Source: Chondrosia reniformis | Lineage: Eukaryota > Porifera > Demospongiae > Chondrillida > Chondrillidae | Assembly (NCBI GenBank): GCA_947172415.1 | Contig: OX359199.1 | Coordinates: forward strand, 5,329,384 to 5,393,383 | DNA length: 64,000 bases | Reading direction: 5' to 3' | In this document: one piece after another, positions 1-12,097 of the stretch | Layout of the letters: each line of letters begins with the position of its first letter | Position numbering within the stretch: position 1 is the first letter of the stretch | The notes under the pieces: generated by a model | The model's database searches: none | What the model was told of the DNA's origin: nothing | What the model saw: the letters and a program-made list of their open reading frames with translations, nothing else | Translations under genes and position numbers: made by a program

Positions 1-380
1 AACTTTACAACTGTTATACTACGTATGTTTAAATGTGTCTTGTATGTAGACATATGGTTGGATTTTCTCAAGTTTGAGGTTGAGTGTAACACTGCAGAAA
101 GCTTGCTAAATGCCAATAACATTTACTGGAAAGCCAGAAAGACTTTAAAAAAGGAGCTAATTTCTGAATTCACTACAAAACATTCTCTGCTTCGTTCAAA
201 GTAAATGTACATTTCAAATATTACTTTTGATTCAAAGTTGGGACATTGAATTGCGACATCGCTTGCATATGGGCTTATGAACCTTTGGTAGTCGCCATGG
301 CAACACAGCAGTCAGCCTTAAACATGTAGTGCATGCCAGATTCCCACAGTTGGAACAGGTCAACTACAGAAAAAGGTTAT

Positions 381-617
381 CCATACATACACATGTCTAC
401 ATACACATGTCTACAGACACATGTCTACATACACATGTCTACAGACACATGTCTACATACACATGTCTACAGACACATGTCTACAGACACATGTCTACAG
501 ACACATGTCTACAGACACATGTCTACATACACATGTCTACAGACACATGTCTACAGACACATGTCTACAGACACATGTCTACATACACATGTCTACATAC
601 ACATGTCTACATACACT
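381..617. repeat. 14-bp minisatellite (ACATGTCTACATAC / ACATGTCTACAGAC)
   Basis: About 17 head-to-tail copies of a 14-bp unit in two variants that differ at one or two positions (ATAC versus AGAC). The array starts about 20 bp past the GTAAGG donor of the last clear myotubularin exon (minus strand), so it is probably intronic. The short open frames across it are a by-product of the repeat. Confidence 0.9.
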
Positions 618-636
618 GTAGTCCATGCATCCTTAC

Positions 637-3432
637 TCGTCTGTTTGTCAGGGAAAAGGCTTGTTTGCATACACATTGCTCAGTACAACGCGGAACAGTA
701 AACTGTATTGGAATGGGGTAAACCTCTCTCATTAAAGGAGTGGGAGGAGTGTCTGCTTCCAGGGACTGTTTCAGCTCAGTCAAAGTCTACCAAAGAGTCA
801 AAATACAGTTCCAAGGTTGTCATGACAACCTTGTACTACAGGTATATGCCTACTTGCTGGAGGTAGTCGCAATGATCCTCAAGAGCTTCATCGTACTGAC
901 ACAGACCAGTAATGACATCCTCAATGTTCTCATTCAGCAAGGGAGCAGAATGAAATTGGCAATACATGTCCCTCCATAATCTAAAGGAGTTAATAGAGCT
1001 CATACTGTGTCTAGTGAATGAGAAGGGTTTAATCAGAAACACACTGCAGCTCTGCTAGAAAGGATACTCACTTGAACTGTCTAATGTCAGTTGAAGGAAA
1101 TATAAATTCTGAAGAATTTGGATCATACAAAGGATCACGAAACTCGGCTTCTTTGCTATACATGTAATTCCAAATTGAACTAGTTTTCTCTGATAGTCTA
1201 CATACAAACAAATAAGTTACCTTGACAACAGTGAATATACAAACATAATTATACACACATATATATACATACTGCAGTATTTTACGTTCCCTTTCACAAT
1301 TTCCCAAAAATGTTCCGAACTGTACATTTTAATAAGAATAGAATACAGTGAAATGGACAACAGATTGTAGCAAAATTTGTGCCTTACCTGACATGAATTT
1401 ACATGTTCCTGCAGGATAAGTAGAAAATGTGTGTTAAATTGAAAGGCAGTTGGATATTGCTGTTTAATCTGCCAAACACATTCTAGAAATTGTAAAAACA
1501 CAGGAGAAACATCTTTTCCTCCATCATTAGTTGCTAAATGACCATGTCTGCCAGAAAATTTGTGCCCAAACGATAACCACTCTCGCTCAATCAAAATCTA
1601 CATACCAAATATGGAAACTGAGGCATGCAAGCAATAGCTATGTAAGACAGTTCAGCCTACCATAAAGCCGTGTAGAGTTCTATAGTAAGGGTCAACTATA
1701 AGCTCTGCAATAGAGCAGGTCTGTGAGGTTCTATCCCAGCCATCAGAACAGTGCACAATGACACTTTTACCTTCAATAACCAGAGCCTAGGTTTGAAGAA
1801 AAGGCATCAGTTATATTCATTTGTTTTCCTACAGCAGTTCATACCCTGGCTAGGAAAGTTGATGCTTCAAGGATTGCTCTGATGTGCTGAAACCAGTTAG
1901 ATGACTCCAACAATGAGTAATAGGTAGACATCTTCTTGCTCTCTGCAGCTGGAGGACACATGATTGTCACATGATTGTCACATGACTGTTACATGATATA
2001 ACAAAGACACTCAAGAAAGCTAACCATCAGTCAACTTTCCCAAGGATTCTCGCATGACATGAATATTGTGTATTCCAATAAAGTAAAAGTCTGCACTAGT
2101 GTAGTTGCCTTCTGCTTCAAATCCCTTCCCAGCAACCTTGTTACCCCAGGCATTGGCCTGAAGAAGACACAAGATACTAAATTAGTTGGTAACTATGGCA
2201 ACTATTCACTAACCTTTGGCCGTACATCTATTATGTAGACTTTGTCCTTGTCAGGTGTAGTCTTGCTGATGGCCATAATCATGTCCTCGTCTTCCTGGGA
2301 ACGCTTGCTCATTCCAGAGAGAGGCTGACTGCATCTACACAAGGAAGTCTAATAATGGAGGAACAGTGATATTAGTCAGTGCTGTTACACAGCCATTTTA
2401 TACATAATAGAATAAGGATTTCTTCTAACTGCATCAAATTTGTTTTTTGAATGGTTCATCTTTCAACTTTTGAGCGTTTAACGCAGTTGCATTTAATCCT
2501 TTGTCAGATGTTTTGACCCTGAGGGTCTTCTTAAGGGACAAATTAAACGCAACTGTGTCATTAGATGATCAAAAAATCAAAAGAAAAACCATTCGAAAGA
2601 CATTTTATATGTGTGTGTTCTAGTTGGGTCACATTTTCAAACTGACCCCCTTTGGTTCATAAAAGTAAGTGAGCGATGGCAGTCGCATGCGGCTTCTAAA
2701 CTTGGCACTGCCAAACACCACCTCCTCGCTACAGCTCGTTGGCAGCACTAACACTGACGGGTAGGTATCACACAACTGGTATTCCTTGTTCAGCTCAGAG
2801 AGACACCAGTGTTTGTTAGGGAGACCCATTCTAGCGAATTCGTGCTCTGGCTTAAAGAGTTTCCATCCTTTTTCCTTGCTTATTGGGTGCTTTGGAGTGT
2901 AGCGGAAAGCGTACAGAGACTCGTATTCATCTACATGCAGACAAGCTATGATATTAATTGCTTCATCTGTCTGATAAATCATCTTAACCGACTTGGCTGC
3001 ATCAGTGCCTGAACAGCTTCTAAAACATCTTGGCATAACTTCTCTTCAGAGAAAAAAATTGTAAACTTCAAAAAGTGTTTGCATATAAATTTCAAGGGTA
3101 TTCCTCGGGCCGTCACTGGTAGCTTTTCCAAACGGTGGATCAAACTATAAAGCAACTATATCACATACATTATCTATGAAATACAGTTCATAATTCTTTA
3201 GTATACTGCTATACTTACCCAAATTTCTCGCCTTCCAGACGGTTCTGTGAAAGCTACGCTGTCTTTAGTTAAATTAATGCTACCCGTCACGTCTTCATTC
3301 GGCTTGTGATCCGAATGAATTATGACGCCTAATATCTTTAAAATTTAAAATAGAAATATCAAGTCTTATGTATATTAGGGATGATAAGCTATTTTATTGA
3401 CTAACCGAGAAAGGTACTCTCTGCTCCGCCAT
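637..3432 (-). CDS. Myotubularin-related phosphoinositide 3-phosphatase, MTMR6/7/8 type
   Basis: Multi-exon gene. Family members remove the 3-phosphate from PI3P and PI(3,5)P2 on endosomal membranes. The start ATG at 3432 opens a PH-GRAM domain ([14 protein letters not shown], then [18 protein letters not shown]). An exon with [10 protein letters not shown] and [10 protein letters not shown] follows, then [17 protein letters not shown]. The catalytic CX5R motif [11 protein letters not shown] lies near 1710-1760, so the enzyme should be active. Next come [14 protein letters not shown] and [13 protein letters not shown], which resemble MTMR6 more than MTMR1/2. The acidic and coiled-coil tail begins near 1040. 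A further exon at about 637-765 encodes [18 protein letters not shown] and ends at a GTAAGG donor, so the true 3' end lies in or beyond the first 600 bases. That exon has several Cys followed by AFSLTNRR, faintly like the first half of a FYVE finger but with unusual spacing. The exon joins near 2350-2630 and 2930-2990 are unresolved. Confidence 0.88.
2440..2600. repeat. Foldback (long inverted repeat) in MTMR intron
   Basis: The left arm around 2446-2508 (GAATGGTT, then GCAGTTGCATTTAATC) is matched in reverse complement by the right arm around 2538-2597 (ATTAAACGCAACTG, then AACCATTC). The centre is the small palindrome GACCCTGAGGGTC near 2516-2528. The whole could fold into a hairpin of roughly 150 bases with imperfect arms. 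It looks like a MITE-type foldback element; no target-site duplication was established. Confidence 0.55.
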
Positions 3433-3661
3433 TGTAAATTTATTGCGCAATATATACCCGGTATCTTCTATGCGCTTCTATACGTATCTACTATATTGCC
3501 CTACCTATCTGAATATCGTATTTTCTGAATTGGCGAAAGCTGTATACGAAACATTTTAGTTTCAGTCAAAGAATAACATCATAATGTGACCATATACAAG
3601 AATAAAGTTGACTAATCAATTAATACCTAATTTAAAAGATAGTTATTAAAAGTGTATAAAG

Positions 3662-4413
3662 TTACTTTGGTAATACCAACCTTTTTCTTCCTCCAGAAAA
3701 TCGTGGCATTAAGCCAGCATGAGGAATAATATTCCATTCTAAAATTAAACTCACGTCACGGTTACCCCTACAAAGCAAATGAACTGTGAAGAGGTGTACA
3801 CACAGTATTGTGAGACGTGTGTACAAACAACCTCATTCCATATCCATCGTCAATAAACTGGTACTTAGGGCTAATTGCTTGAAACTTCAAGTCAGCCTTC
3901 TCCCCTCTCAAAATTATCTTGTCCCAAAGGACAACCTGATTCACCACCTAAGACACAGAATTAACTTTAAACATGTAACCAGCCAAATAATTACCTTATT
4001 TAATGCATGTACAAACTCACATTACGTTTAGAAGTATAATTTGCATATAAATAGACAAATAGTTCTTTGGTGTTCCAATCAAACAGACTGGAGAAGTTGG
4101 CATTAATGTCCAATGTCAAAGTCACCAAATCATTCTTCATACCCATTTGATGCACTGCATTACTATAATAGATTGATTTTATTTTATCTCACTAAATGTA
4201 CAGAAGCTAATAACAAGTGGCAATAGACTACATTGACAGAGAAATGGCTGTATTTGAAACCTACACTGTGATGTCCGGAGAAGAACCAAGTTTAATGTCT
4301 TCAATACTGCGGTCCTTGAAAACTGTACTCAGAAAGCATAATAGGGTCAAAGCAGCCAGTACAGAAAGGGCGTACGCGAAGACTGCGTTGAATCTGTTGA
4401 GTGTAGTGTTCAT
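3662..4413 (-). CDS. SPCS3: Signal peptidase complex subunit 3 (SPC22/23)
   Basis: Accessory subunit of the ER signal peptidase complex, a type II membrane protein with a lumenal domain. The start at 4413 gives [20 protein letters not shown], matching the family N terminus with its single membrane anchor, then TVFKDRS. The in-frame ATG at 4464 was not chosen because the family starts at the MNT position. Later exons give [43 protein letters not shown] and [18 protein letters not shown]. The stop is at 3662. The exons are small with short introns. The start codon lies 114 bp from the divergent phosphomannomutase start, so the two probably share a promoter. Confidence 0.93.
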
Positions 4414-4527
4414 CTGCACCAGTGGGTTTTTTCGGATCTGGGGAAACCCCCGACCACAAGCCATGCTTCACAACAAGTTTATAAGTGTACTTTGACCTTC
4501 GCTGTGTACAAAGGTGGAAAGGACGAA

Positions 4528-5985
4528 ATGGCGAAAAGGAATGTTTTGTGCTTGTTTGACGTGGACGGGACCCTGACGCCGTCGCGACTGGTGAGTCGAA
4601 ATAAGCAGTATTGTACGTAATGCGCAGTCGCTTGATTTATTTCGAGTGGCTGTTGATACAAGTTTGTTACTGCTTCCGCTTTTCCAATTGCTATTCCTGC
4701 CGAGAGCCCCTTTCTCTACATCCAGACCTAAATGTTCTTAGGACAAGACTCTTGACTACTAACATCCTCACTCATATACTGTACTGTAATGCTGGAAGAC
4801 GTTCCCTATTTCAGGTTATAAGTCCAGAGATGAAAACGTTCTTGCAAAAGCTAAAGGAGAAGGTTGTGGTGGGTATAGTTGGCGGGTCGGATCTACCAAA
4901 GATGCAAGAACAGATGGGAGGAGATGATGGTAAGTGCCCGTGCAATGTGAATGTTCTAACCACCAAACAAATATTACATGCATTATTCTGTGAGCCTCTT
5001 CATAGAGGGTCATAGGAATCTATGGAATAACGCATGAAGACATAGAATATACATACCATTCAAAAGCCATTTCCTCTCTCTATGTTAACACTTAATTCTA
5101 AACATATTAGTTTGTATAGTAATCGTATTCCAATCTAATTTAAGAGGTCAACTTCTCCCAATTTAGTGACCAAGCTGTACGATTATGTCTTCAGCCAAAA
5201 CGGTCTTGTCGCCTTCAAAGACTCTGCTCTCATTGGAAAGATGAGCATAAAGAAGAACATGGGAGAAGAGAACATTAAGACCTTTGTCAACTATGTCCTT
5301 CGCTATATTGCAGACTTGGACATTCCCAAGAAAAGAGGCACCTTTATAGAATTCAGGGAGGGTCTCATTAATGTGTGTCCTGTGGGTAGGAACTGTAGCC
5401 AGGAAGAGAGGGAGGAATTTTTCGCTTATGACAAGGTATACTTTACTAGTTATGACTCTGAAAGTGCTCATGTAATTACAGATTTCTGTCAAGTTTACAG
5501 TATTAACATTGTTTTTTTGTATCCATTGACAGGAACACGGTGTTAGGGTAAAGATGGTGGAAGACTTTAAGAAACAGTTTGTAAACATGAATCTGAGATA
5601 TGTGATTGGTATGGCTCTGCTAAGACTTGCATGTGACTTGCATGTGACTTCCATGTGACTTCATGAGACAATTTAAATGAAAAATTCCCTACCTTTCAGG
5701 TGGTCAAATCAGCATTGATGTCTTCCCAGAAGGATGGGATAAAACATTTTGCCTTTCCCTGGTAGACCTCACTCAGTTCAAGCAGATTCATTTCTTTGGT
5801 GACAAGACAGCAGAGGTGTGTAGAGTAACATGTCTTGGCTAGTAACGCTGTACTGATAGATGATTGTGGTTTTTGTATAGGGTGGCAATGATTATGAGAT
5901 ATTCTCAGATCCAAGAACAATTGGACACACTGTGACATCACCTGAAGATACTAGGAGCCAACTACAGGAGCTTTTCTTCAAATAG
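4528..5985 (+). CDS. Phosphomannomutase (PMM1/PMM2 family)
   Basis: Converts mannose-6-phosphate to mannose-1-phosphate for GDP-mannose and N-glycan synthesis in the cytosol. This is a HAD-superfamily enzyme; the N terminus [14 protein letters not shown] carries the nucleophile DxDGT motif. Other conserved blocks are [83 protein letters not shown] and [17 protein letters not shown]. The stop is at 5985, for about 250 residues, normal for the family. Exons are separated by short GT-AG introns; the first exon ends soon after the DxDGT motif. I cannot tell PMM1 from PMM2, and a non-vertebrate animal would be expected to have one ancestral gene. Confidence 0.95.
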
Positions 5986-6235
5986 GGAACCTATTGCACT
6001 GGTAATTGTGTACAATCATATTTTCCTCTAATTCTCATCAATATAATATAATGACTAATATATATATTGCATATTTATAATGTAGTATAACAAAATTATC
6101 TTATTGTTCAAAGAATATCCGGTGTTTTCCGGTTATGGGTGTGGCATAACGTAAGTGAGCAGTCTTCTGTGCGTGAGTGATGTCGTAAAACTTATTGCGT
6201 AATCAGCCACGTGTAGTTGAAAGAAGAAGTCGACC

Positions 6236-7672
6236 ATGGGTCGTAGACCGGCGCGATGGTAAGTTAGTATCGAGTGAAAATCAATGAGAGGTTTGTAATG
6301 ACTGACGTATACTTTCCACTACATAGTTATCGTTATTGTAAAAACAAACCTTACCCGAAGTCGAGATTCTGTCGAGGTGTACCTGGTAAGCCATTTTATG
6401 AACTGCACGTACTCTACCAACAGGTTTCAGTCCGCTTATCTTGATAATATAGATTCAAAGATACGTATTTTCGACTTGGGCGCTAAGAAGACCCCGGTGG
6501 ATGCCTTTCCTTTGTGCATTCACATGGTGTCTGACGAGTACGAGCAGTTGAGCAGTGAAGCTCTGGAGGCAGCACGCATCTGTGCCAACAAGTATATGGT
6601 AAAGAGGTGTGGCAAGGACCAGTTCCACATTAGAATAAGACTCCACCCATTTCATGTCCTGAGAATAAACAAGATGTTGTCATGTGCTGGAGCTGACAGG
6701 TAATCAAGGGCTGTCAAATTGCTTTGTATGTAAAGTACCAACTAAGTCATGACATCTTGACCAACTGACACAAACTCAGCCTTGGCTTTGGGAGACTTTA
6801 ACAGATGCTACAGGGTTGGCAGATCAGCTAATGTGATGGTGTCCATCTTGTCCTCTTGTGTAGACTCCAGACTGGAATGAGAGGAGCATTTGGAAAACCT
6901 CAGGGGACTGTAGCTCGTGTACACATTGGACAGCCCATCATGTCCATTCGCTCTAAGCCCCAACATGAAGCATCTTGTATTGAGGCATTCAGAAGAGCCA
7001 AGTTCAAGTTCCCAGGCAGACAAAAGGTAGTTCCATCTCACTCAATCTTTCAATTTAATCTGTGTGCCCTATTATGAATACATTTGCGAAAGATGATTTT
7101 GCCAGATTTTGGTTTATAACTGCTAGAGGACACCTTTAATGGGTCCACATTGTTCCTTCAGCAGAGATACTCAATATGAAGGTACACTGTAGATAAAGGT
7201 AAAGTAGCTAATCAAGACTAGGTGGATCTCCAGTACAAAATAAATGGATGAATAATTGCCAAATGTAGGATTCTCTATTCATTTGGTTAGTGTGTGGAAG
7301 TGTGGCACCAACGAGAGACTCTCACGAGCCAATGCTATGATCGAGTGGTTCCACTATGGTGCTAGAATGTAACCTTGATTGTCTTTGGCTGTTGTGGACT
7401 TGATGCTTCAGCCTAAGTATCAAGTTGACATATATTGAATACCTTTACAATCAGTTTATACACAGTCCTATCATATTGCCTGACACTGTTTTTTGTGCTT
7501 TGTGTAGATTGTCATTTCAAAGAAGTGGGGTTTTACTAAATGGAACAGAGAAGAGTATGAGACAATGAGGCAGGAGGGAAAACTCCTGCCAGATGGTGTT
7601 AGCGTCCAGTATTTTCCCAACCGCGGCCCACTGAGCGAATGGAAGAAGCGGCAAGACATTTCAGCTGAATGA
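6236..7672 (+). CDS. RPL10: 60S ribosomal protein L10 (uL16)
   Basis: Core large-subunit protein that is added late to the 60S particle. The start at 6236 gives MGRRPARC. The next exon (from about 6328) gives [20 protein letters not shown]. Further exons give [68 protein letters not shown] and [13 protein letters not shown], ending DISAE at 7672. Conservation is near complete, so the call is firm. The intron at about 7027-7507 is long for this window; vertebrate RPL10 introns host an H/ACA snoRNA, but I could not confirm one here. The gene converges on the UBE2D gene. Confidence 0.98.
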
Positions 7673-8044
7673 CATAATTTTCATATTAGTTTATGATGTA
7701 ATGTTCTAAAAAGAGCATGTGGAAGGTACACCCCCGAAACCGCGATCTCAAAAAGGGAGTGATATTTGAATATTTGGATGACTCAGCCACGTCGAATAGT
7801 CCGTTACGCATACCTTGTACTTTGACTCGAAACGAATAGAGCTACCTTATGAAGACGGTTCACCCTTTATCAACTTAATTTATCCCAGTTTACATTTCAT
7901 AAACACCAACAATTAAATAATTGACAAATAATGCACTATTATGAGACGCAGCAGCTTAAAATGTTAATCTACACATCTGTGTACGATAGTTACACAAGCA
8001 TGCTTTATGGTGGATATTATCAGTAAGACGCCAGTAGCTGAGAG
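7673..8044. other. Convergent intergenic gap, RPL10 to UBE2D
   Basis: 372 bp that must hold both 3' UTRs. I see no coding frame, repeat or RNA gene. Confidence 0.6.
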
Positions 8045-8506
<462 letters not shown>

Positions 8507-8562
8507 TTATTAGTGCCTTCAATGAGTCGTCTCTCGTTCACCCTAACTGGTAAAATGCTTTC

Positions 8563-8574
8563 TGCGCATGTGCG
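8563..8574. promoter_or_regulatory. NRF1-like palindrome upstream of UBE2D
   Basis: TGCGCATGTGCG, 75 bp upstream of the UBE2D start codon, is close to the NRF1 consensus YGCGCAYGCGCR common in animal housekeeping promoters. Motif match only. Confidence 0.35.
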
Positions 8575-9074
8575 AGATCATGTGTTGTCATGCTAAATTC
8601 CGCGGCAAATTCGAATGTGTCCCTATATATTAAGGAATATTTTACTGGTAATTTCAACTTTTATGGCCAACTTTACCCTCCTCTACAAGTCTAGTCTAAC
8701 ATGTACAGCTGTAATCAGAAGAGCAATGAGGCTGTAGTTAGTTCTTTTGATAATTTTCATGATTATAATAGAATAAGGATTCCTTCATGATTATACTTTA
8801 CACATTTTAGCATGCGTGTTATATAGTAAAAATACAAGCATATACTTGTATTTACAGATTCTTCAGATATCTAAAAACACCAAACAGATGTTTAATACAT
8901 TGCCCTAAATTAAGGACTAACTTGTAATGAAGCAAATGATGTATAAAATGGTTAGATTCAAAAGCAAAAACACATTGTCAATAAAAGATTGTATACATAT
9001 ATAGTGAGGGAAATGCTTAGTGATACAACGTGATGAATAAAGTGAGTTGTCAAACTGAAAAATGCTGGGATGGT
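8575..9074. other. Intergenic gap between UBE2D and the peroxidase gene
   Basis: AT-rich spacer with no open frame or RNA gene that I recognise. A stretch at 8763-8783 (ATAATAGAATAAGGATT plus CTTC) also occurs near 2404-2424 in the myotubularin intron. Confidence 0.5.
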
Positions 9075-12037
9075 CTAAAAGTATTCATCTAAAGCTTCTT
9101 CAAGTCTTTTCAAGTAATCATACTCCTCTTCCTTGGTTGAACCAGAATCATATACGTTACTTTCATCCTCCTTCACATTATCATCATGATGTTGTTTTAT
9201 GTTAGTCCTGTTAAGTGCAGCTACAATGTCATTACTGTCTATCAAAATGCTACCAACATTGGCATCATCATTAGCTCTGTGAGAAGCACCACAAGAAAAC
9301 ATTAATGCGTTTGTTGTTCCAGCAAGACAGTCTTCTTTAGATGCAAAGAAGCCATATTTCTCTGTTATGAACTCCCTGGTCACATACCCGTCATAAGCTG
9401 AAGATGATGAGATGGAACGCGGCAGACCATCAGCTGGAGTAGGAGGTTGGCATGATACAAGCTGACCAAGAGCAATTATACGAGTAAACTCTTCTGGACA
9501 CTCTACCCTTGGACAAGCCACTTTGTTATTAAGAGAAACAGAGGTACCATCTAAAGGTACTGAGAACACGCTTTTGTCCTTCAGAGCTGCAAAACCTATG
9601 CTGTTAGCACTGGAGGCAAATATTCTCATAAAATAATACCTGCTTAAACAGCTTTTTATCTGCCATTTAGTTAGATTGATGCCAATCAAACTATCACATG
9701 GAACACGAGGATTTCTAAGGGAAGGTACTCTGAATACATTTGGTTGAATCATCTTGATATTATCACTGTTCTCACAAAGGATCTTGGAGAATCTAACAGT
9801 GGTAATTTCTTTCATCTGTTCTGGAGTGAAAACACCAGGAAATCTGTAGAAATGTCGGTCACCTTGTACTAGAGATCTAAATGTCTTTATAAGGATGTAA
9901 GTAAAGGTTGGTCCAAGTATAGAATTAGTTCCATTGAACTGAAAGGGTTCCTCAGCCATTCCACCAACAATCAAATCTACAGTATCTAAAGATCCGTAAA
10001 CATGCATGAGACGGAGAAGGGTAAGCTCATTCCTGAATGTAGGGCTGACTATTATGCCTTGCTGTCTAAAAAAGTCTATACAGTGATCCTTCCACACAAT
10101 GTATGGAGCAAGGCCATGATCTCGACCTCTATTGATGTCTAGCGAAGCAAGATCTTGTCCAAAGGAATGACCTGTTTTGTAAAGTGATCCTGTTAAAGCT
10201 GACGTTATGAATTCATCTGCCCGTCTTGCATGTTGAGATGCCAATCCTCTTATTATACTGTCAGTACCACCACTTTCATTAAACTTGTTAGGCGAGAAAA
10301 AAAGATCCTGCAAATTGATTGGCCCAATTTCTAAAGGTTTATACTTTTCTCCCAGACGAGCAAAGTCTGGTCTGATCATGGAATGACCAAAACGAAATGC
10401 AGCAGTTGCAAAGGAATTTGGAATTTCCCCAAAAGTATTTGGATTGTATTCAATTGGATTAAGAATGAACCTTTGGACAATCTCCCTACCCAAAACCTCT
10501 ACAAGGTACTCCTGGAAAACAATAGCCTGTATAAATCCTCCAACTATCTTCCTAGCAGTAAAGTAAATGGTGTCATCGTTCCACCTTGGGTTGAGTCTGG
10601 CCAGCTCTTCAGCTATACTATTATGTTGCCTAACCCAAATGGTTTGCATCACTATTGAACCTATGTGCTCATTTACCCTTTGGTGTCCCCCTATGAAGCA
10701 ATGTTCCAGAGGTTCAGGACATTGAGTAATACTAACTGCATTATCACGAATTTGGAAGGGGAGGGAGGGCTTACCAGTGGGTGTGGCAGAAGGGCCAACC
10801 TTCAGCTTCCCTTCATTGCCTAAATCTCTAAGTTGTCCTGAAGTCCAATCATCTGAACCATAAATCATTGAAGCATCAATGTAATGCGTGGCAAGGTTAA
10901 ACTGTTCCCTAACTGGAAATCTACCACTCTTACTCTTACAAGAGGGGATGGATCTACCAAAGGCCAAACAAGATAGAGAGGTGAAACCTGGATCTTCTCC
11001 CTTCTTTACTTGAATAGGATAGCATTCTTCATTGGGTGTACAGCCAGAAGCCTGACACACCCCTTTTCCAAATGCAGGGGTGTAGACTACATCACTGCTC
11101 AGGAACTGGCTCCATTGCATAAGGAAATGTGTCCTAATGTCGTCATCTATTGCCTCAGGTCTATTAATATGGCGACTGACTTCTCTAGAACTTGGATACG
11201 GACATTCAAAAGGTGTACTCTCTAAGATTCCTGTTTTAGTGCTCTGCAGAAAACCATGTGGCCTACTTGAATCATCCTCATAATGAGCAGGCATGAGACG
11301 ATGGAAATTTTCTCCTACAGATCCCTTAAGGGGGCTAAATAAATTGTTACAGGTGCCATTAAGTGTTCTGAAGTACACTTCTTGAAACCTGCTACATGAA
11401 GGCGAAGCAATGTTAGGGCACTCGTCTTTCAACGATTCCTGTATCTTCTTCAGTTCTAGTGTGGTTAGGAGTGAACCAGGTTTATGGAAGGCCAACTTAG
11501 CTAGCACTTCAGCCTTGGCTTTCTTATCAGAAGAAGAGAGCTCGTGCTGGTATCTAGTTTTGATTAAATCTGCTTCAGCCTTCCGTACAGCTTTCTCATA
11601 CTTTACTCTAGCTAGTCCAATAGCATTCCAGTGTACTGGAGTGAGGCTGCTGTGAGGTTGCATGCCTATCTCATATGTTAAATTTGCTAATGGTTGCAAT
11701 TCATCTTGGGTACTCTGTATTGCATTCAGAACTACTTTCATTCTTTCTATAGTAGACAAAATTATTTCAATCAAAACTGCAATGTATACAAATGTTTGAG
11801 TAGTATGTGCTTATTTAGCATATCTAAAGAATCTCTAGTTAAATAGCTGACAAGTCCAATATTATATTTGGGGTATTTCTATATCAAATTATCAAATTCT
11901 TCCCTATCTTGCTGCTATACAACCTCTGAACAGTAGTTACCTGCTGTTGGAAGGCCTGATAATTCCTTTGGTGACATAGCCAAGCACTCATCTTCCAAAG
12001 TTAGAAGGCAAAAGCACAGCAAAACCAGCCTCTTCAT
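9075..12037 (-). CDS. Secreted animal haem peroxidase homologue, distal His missing
   Basis: Two exons, 11941-12037 and 9075-11776, about 932 residues. The first exon encodes a signal peptide (MKRLVLLCFCLLTLEDE). The peroxidase domain runs from about residue 175 (FRTLNGTCNN) to about 760. Retained sites are the calcium loop THYIDASMIYGS, the Arg399 site (GHQRVNEH), the proximal His497 (AFRFGHSMIRP) and SLDINRGRDHGL. The distal segment usually reads GQFLDHD, where D is a haem-ester site and H the catalytic distal His. Here it reads SQFLSSDVVY: both are Ser (residues 259-260), while the preceding Gln and the calcium-binding Asp remain. Classical peroxidase turnover is therefore doubtful. The acidic C-terminal tail (KEEEYDYLKRLEEALDEYF) has no peroxidasin-type Ig or LRR modules. 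The upstream exon and signal peptide show the gene starts at 12037, not at the start of the long exon. Confidence 0.9.
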
Positions 12038-12088
12038 ATTGAAACTACTGTAGCAAGTGTGAGTTATGGGTTATACTCAGAGGCCCAC

Positions 12089-12097
12089 TTTATATGT
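12089..12097 (-). promoter_or_regulatory. TATA-like element upstream of the peroxidase gene
   Basis: CATATAAAG on the minus strand, about 52 bp upstream of the ATG at 12037, at a plausible distance for a TATA box and a short leader. A TATA promoter would fit a regulated secreted protein. Based on sequence only. Confidence 0.35.

Noticed and set aside
240-765. FYVE zinc finger at the end of the myotubularin gene
   Set aside because: [20 protein letters not shown] is suggestive, but the cysteine spacing is wrong and I found no RHHCR..CG exon in the remaining 600 bases.
7027-7507. H/ACA snoRNA in the long RPL10 intron (as in vertebrates)
   Set aside because: Short pairing segments exist but I could not place a convincing H box and ACA box together. 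snoRNA prediction software would be needed to settle it.
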